A stretch of 9,041 bases of DNA from Opitutaceae bacterium (GTDB lineage: Bacteria; Verrucomicrobiota; Verrucomicrobiia; Opitutales; Opitutaceae): positions 1-9,041 of the forward strand of contig PMSP01000111.1 of assembly GCA_003168315.1 (NCBI GenBank), written 5' to 3'. Shown here one piece after another: positions 7,029-9,041 of the stretch; the stretch's first letter is position 1; every line of letters starts with the position of its first letter. Below the pieces are notes generated by a model, which was not told the origin of the DNA, searched no databases, and saw only the letters and a list, made by a program, of their open reading frames with translations. Both the position numbers and the translations under genes were made by a program.

Positions 7029-7453
7029 TGGAGATAGCGGCGCTACCCTTCAATCGGCTGATCGGCCTCGAGCGCTCCACCCGCGAGGGGGGCGTATTTG
7101 AGCTGCCCGCGCGCGAGCGCTACACGAACCATCTCGGGACGGTGCACGCGAGCGCCATCCTGGCGCTCGCCGAGGCCACCAGCGGGGAATTCCTGGTCAG
7201 GGGGCTCGGGGGCCTGGGATTCGGCGTGGTCCCGGTCGTGAGGCGTGTGGACGCGAGATTCCGCAAGGCCGCCTCGGGCGCCATCTACTCGAGGTATGGG
7301 GATACACGCGATCTGGCGGAGGCGCTGTGCTCCGGGGTGTCCACGAGGGGACGGGGCCTGGCCGCGATACCGGTCGAGGTATTCGACGGTTCGGGAACCC
7401 TAGTCTTAAGCGCCAAATTCGAGTGGTTTGTCGCGAGGAGGGACCCGGCCTAG
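7028..7453 (+). CDS. Hotdog-fold thioesterase-like protein (PaaI/DUF4442 type)
   Basis: This 141-residue protein has the length of a single hotdog domain; relatives hydrolyse acyl-CoA thioesters or bind acyl groups in the cytoplasm. After MEIAALPFNRLIGLE comes VFELPARERYTNHLGTVHAS (23-42), the equivalent of the PaaI active-site loop, with His35 and His40, then the central helix AILALAEATSGEF (43-55) with Glu49. The strands RRVDARFRKAASGAIYSRY (72-90) and LVLSAKFEWFV (125-135) complete the fold. I recognise this as close to DUF4442/YiiD C-terminal-like hotdog proteins. The ATG at 7028 shares its A with the previous stop (TGATG). The GGA at 7016-7018 is at most a weak ribosome site, so translational coupling to the NTF2-like gene is likely. 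A GTG at 7025 would add one residue. Substrate unknown. Confidence 0.83.
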   Translation: MEIAALPFNRLIGLERSTREGGVFELPARERYTNHLGTVHASAILALAEATSGEFLVRGLGGLGFGVVPVVRRVDARFRKAASGAIYSRYGDTRDLAEALCSGVSTRGRGLAAIPVEVFDGSGTLVLSAKFEWFVARRDPA

Positions 7454-7484
7454 CCAAGTTCGGCGGTGTAAGCCCCGAGCGGCG

Positions 7485-7512
7485 TTGATTTTTGCCCCGA
7501 TCGGAATAGGCT
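7485..7512 (+). promoter_or_regulatory. Candidate sigma-70-type promoter for htpG
   Basis: TTGATT (7485-7490) and TAGGCT (7507-7512) are separated by 16 bases. They match the -35 consensus at four of six positions and the -10 consensus at the three most important ones (first T, second A, last T). The start codon lies 24 bases after the -10 box, giving a very short leader. No CIRCE-type inverted repeat is visible. The 83-base gap also lacks a convincing terminator for the upstream genes. Confidence 0.4.
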
Positions 7513-7536
7513 GACCGTCCTCCTTTTCACACGACC

Positions 7537-9041
7537 ATGCCCACCGACACCCCCCAGACCTTCGAATTCCAGGCCGAGATCAAGCAGCTGCTCGATATCG
7601 TCATCCACTCCCTCTACACGGAGAAGGAGATATTCGTGCGGGAGCTGGTGTCGAACGCGTCGGACGCGCTGGAGAAGCAGAGGCACCTCCAGCTGACGGA
7701 GAAGTCCATCTTCGACGACAAGCTCGAGCTCGAGATCAACATAACGACGGATGACAAGGCGAAGACCTTCACGATCCAGGATTTCGGGATCGGGATGACG
7801 CGCGCCGAGCTGATCGAGAACCTCGGCACGATCGCGCACTCGGGCTCGAAGGCCTTCGTGAAGGCCCTCGGCGAAGGAGACCAGAAGGCCGCGGGCCTGA
7901 TCGGGCAGTTCGGCGTCGGCTTCTACTCGGCGTTCATGGTGGCGAAGACCGTCAAGGTCTACACCCACTCATGGAGGGAGTCCGAGTCGGGCCTCCTCTG
8001 GACCAGCGACGGGGCCGGCAGCTTCGCGATCGAGGACAGCCCAGGGGAGCGCCGGGGCTCGAAGATCGTCGTCGAGCTGACGGACGAGTGCTCCGAGTTC
8101 AGCCAGGAGTGGCGGGTCCGGGAGATCATCGAGCGCTACAGCGCGTTCGTCTCCTTTCCGATCAACCTGAACGGGAAGCGCATCAACACCGTCCAGGCCC
8201 TCTGGCTCCGGGGAAAGAGCGAGATCAAGGAGGAGGAGTACGACGAGTTCTACAAGTTCCAGGCCCACGATTCCGAGAAGCCCCGGCTCCGCCTCCACTT
8301 CAGCGCGGACGCCCCGATCTCGATCAACGCGCTCCTCTTCGTCCCCAAGGACAACACCGAGAAGATCGGCCTCGCGAGGCTGGAGCCCGCCGTGGCCCTC
8401 TACTGCCGCAAGGTCCTGATCGACTCCCACCCGAAGGACCTGCTCCCGGAATGGCTGCGCTTCCTGAAGGGCGTCGTCGACAGCGAGGACCTGCCGCTCA
8501 ACATCTCGCGCGAGACGATGCAGGACCGCTCGCTCGTCGAGAAGCTGAACCGGGTCATCACCAAGCGGTTCCTCAAGTTCCTCGAGGAGGAGCTCAGGGA
8601 CCGGCCGGACTCGTACGCGGAGTTCTACCGGGAGTTCGGCGTGTTCCTGAAGGAGGGGGCCGCGCTGGACTACACCCACAAGGACCCGCTCACGAAGCTG
8701 CTCCGCTTCGAGTCGTCGCTCACCGAGAAGGGGAAGGCGACCTCGTTCGCCGACTACGTCTCCCGCATGGGGGCGGAGCAGAAGGAGATCTATTACCTGG
8801 TGGGCCCCAGCCGCGAGGCGATCGAGGCCGGCCCGTACCTTGAGGGTTTCAGGGCGCGCAACCTCGAGGTCCTGTTCTGCTACGAGACCGTCGACGAGTA
8901 CGTGATGAACAATGTCCGGGAGTTCGACGGGAAGAAGCTCACGGCCGCCGACCATGCCGACGTGAAGCTCTCGGAGCAGCCCAAGGCGGAGGGCTCCCTC
9001 GGCGAGGCCGAGACAAAGTCGCTGGTCGGCTGGCGCAAGGA
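7537..9041 (+). CDS. htpG: Molecular chaperone HtpG (bacterial Hsp90), 3' end beyond window
   Basis: The window holds 501 residues of a protein usually about 610-640 long; the frame is open to the edge, so the C-terminal dimerisation domain is largely missing. HtpG is a cytoplasmic ATP-dependent homodimeric chaperone. The N-terminal ATPase domain shows FQAEIKQLLDIVIHSLYTEK (11-30), EIFVRELVSNASDALEK (31-47) with catalytic Glu36 and magnesium-binding Asn40, DFGIGM (82-87), LGTIAHSGSKAF (96-107) and the lid/ATP loop LIGQFGVGFYSAFMVA (121-136). The middle domain has LLFVPKD (266-272) and WLRFLKGVVDSEDLPLNISR (306-325), whose final Arg is the ATP-contacting arginine. The ATP motif reads DFGIGM where many HtpG have DNGIGM; eukaryotic Hsp90 has Thr there, so the position tolerates change. 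ATG 7537 fits the family start. No Shine-Dalgarno sequence precedes it. Confidence 0.97.
   Translation, partial: MPTDTPQTFEFQAEIKQLLDIVIHSLYTEKEIFVRELVSNASDALEKQRHLQLTEKSIFDDKLELEINITTDDKAKTFTIQDFGIGMTRAELIENLGTIAHSGSKAFVKALGEGDQKAAGLIGQFGVGFYSAFMVAKTVKVYTHSWRESESGLLWTSDGAGSFAIEDSPGERRGSKIVVELTDECSEFSQEWRVREIIERYSAFVSFPINLNGKRINTVQALWLRGKSEIKEEEYDEFYKFQAHDSEKPRLRLHFSADAPISINALLFVPKDNTEKIGLARLEPAVALYCRKVLIDSHPKDLLPEWLRFLKGVVDSEDLPLNISRETMQDRSLVEKLNRVITKRFLKFLEEELRDRPDSYAEFYREFGVFLKEGAALDYTHKDPLTKLLRFESSLTEKGKATSFADYVSRMGAEQKEIYYLVGPSREAIEAGPYLEGFRARNLEVLFCYETVDEYVMNNVREFDGKKLTAADHADVKLSEQPKAEGSLGEAETKSLVGWRK

Noticed and set aside
7462..7494. Possible intrinsic terminator after the hotdog gene
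   Set aside because: The only stem (TTCGG with CCGAG) is weak with an 11-base loop, and the T-run lies too far downstream of it. The TTGATT there is better explained as a -35 box.
7969..8955. Minus-strand open frame of 328 codons opposite htpG
   Set aside because: The plus strand is plainly HtpG through this whole stretch, and the antisense product has no recognisable domain.
1..9041. Search for tRNA, rRNA, CRISPR, insertion sequence, phage or defence genes
   Set aside because: No repeat arrays, transposase-like frames, terminal repeats or RNA-gene patterns were recognised. All the space is taken by the listed genes and short gaps.

Overview
This 9.0 kb, GC-rich bacterial window is densely coding and holds no stretch over 300 bases without a gene. 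Eight genes are complete. One gene is cut by the left edge (an LptF/LptG-type permease, minus strand) and one by the right edge (htpG, plus strand). The lipopolysaccharide-transport permease and the secreted proteins point to a Gram-negative-type, diderm cell. The wording of the permease and of HtpG resembles what I remember of Verrucomicrobiota (Opitutae-like) proteins. That placement is an inference from memory, not a search result. Most starts lack a Shine-Dalgarno sequence.

Layout: 1-837 (minus) is the permease. A roughly 100-base divergent gap follows. Then 939-5466 (plus) is a complete five-gene branched-chain amino acid type ABC transporter in the order livK-livH-livM-livG-livF, with gaps of only 5 to 14 bases, so very probably one transcript. 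At 5463-5975 (minus) is a VOC-fold (glyoxalase/extradiol dioxygenase-like) gene. It meets livF tail to tail, and both stop codons come from one CTAG. After a 92-base divergent gap come three small plus-strand genes: a GNAT acetyltransferase (6068-6523), an exported NTF2/SnoaL-like protein (6555-7028) and a hotdog-fold thioesterase-like protein (7028-7453). The last two overlap by one base. The chaperone gene htpG starts at 7537, behind a plausible sigma-70-type promoter, and runs off the window.

How the genes work together: LivK would capture a small amino-acid-like ligand in the periplasm and deliver it to the LivH/LivM membrane pair, with LivG and LivF hydrolysing ATP inside. The other genes are housekeeping (lipopolysaccharide export, protein folding) or small enzymes with unknown substrates, and nothing visible ties them to the transporter. 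I see no RNA genes, CRISPR arrays, insertion sequences, prophage or defence system, and I do not find an undescribed system. The best second-look items are the lack of Shine-Dalgarno sequences with C usually just before the start codon, the shared CTAG double stop, and the small GNAT/NTF2/hotdog gene group.
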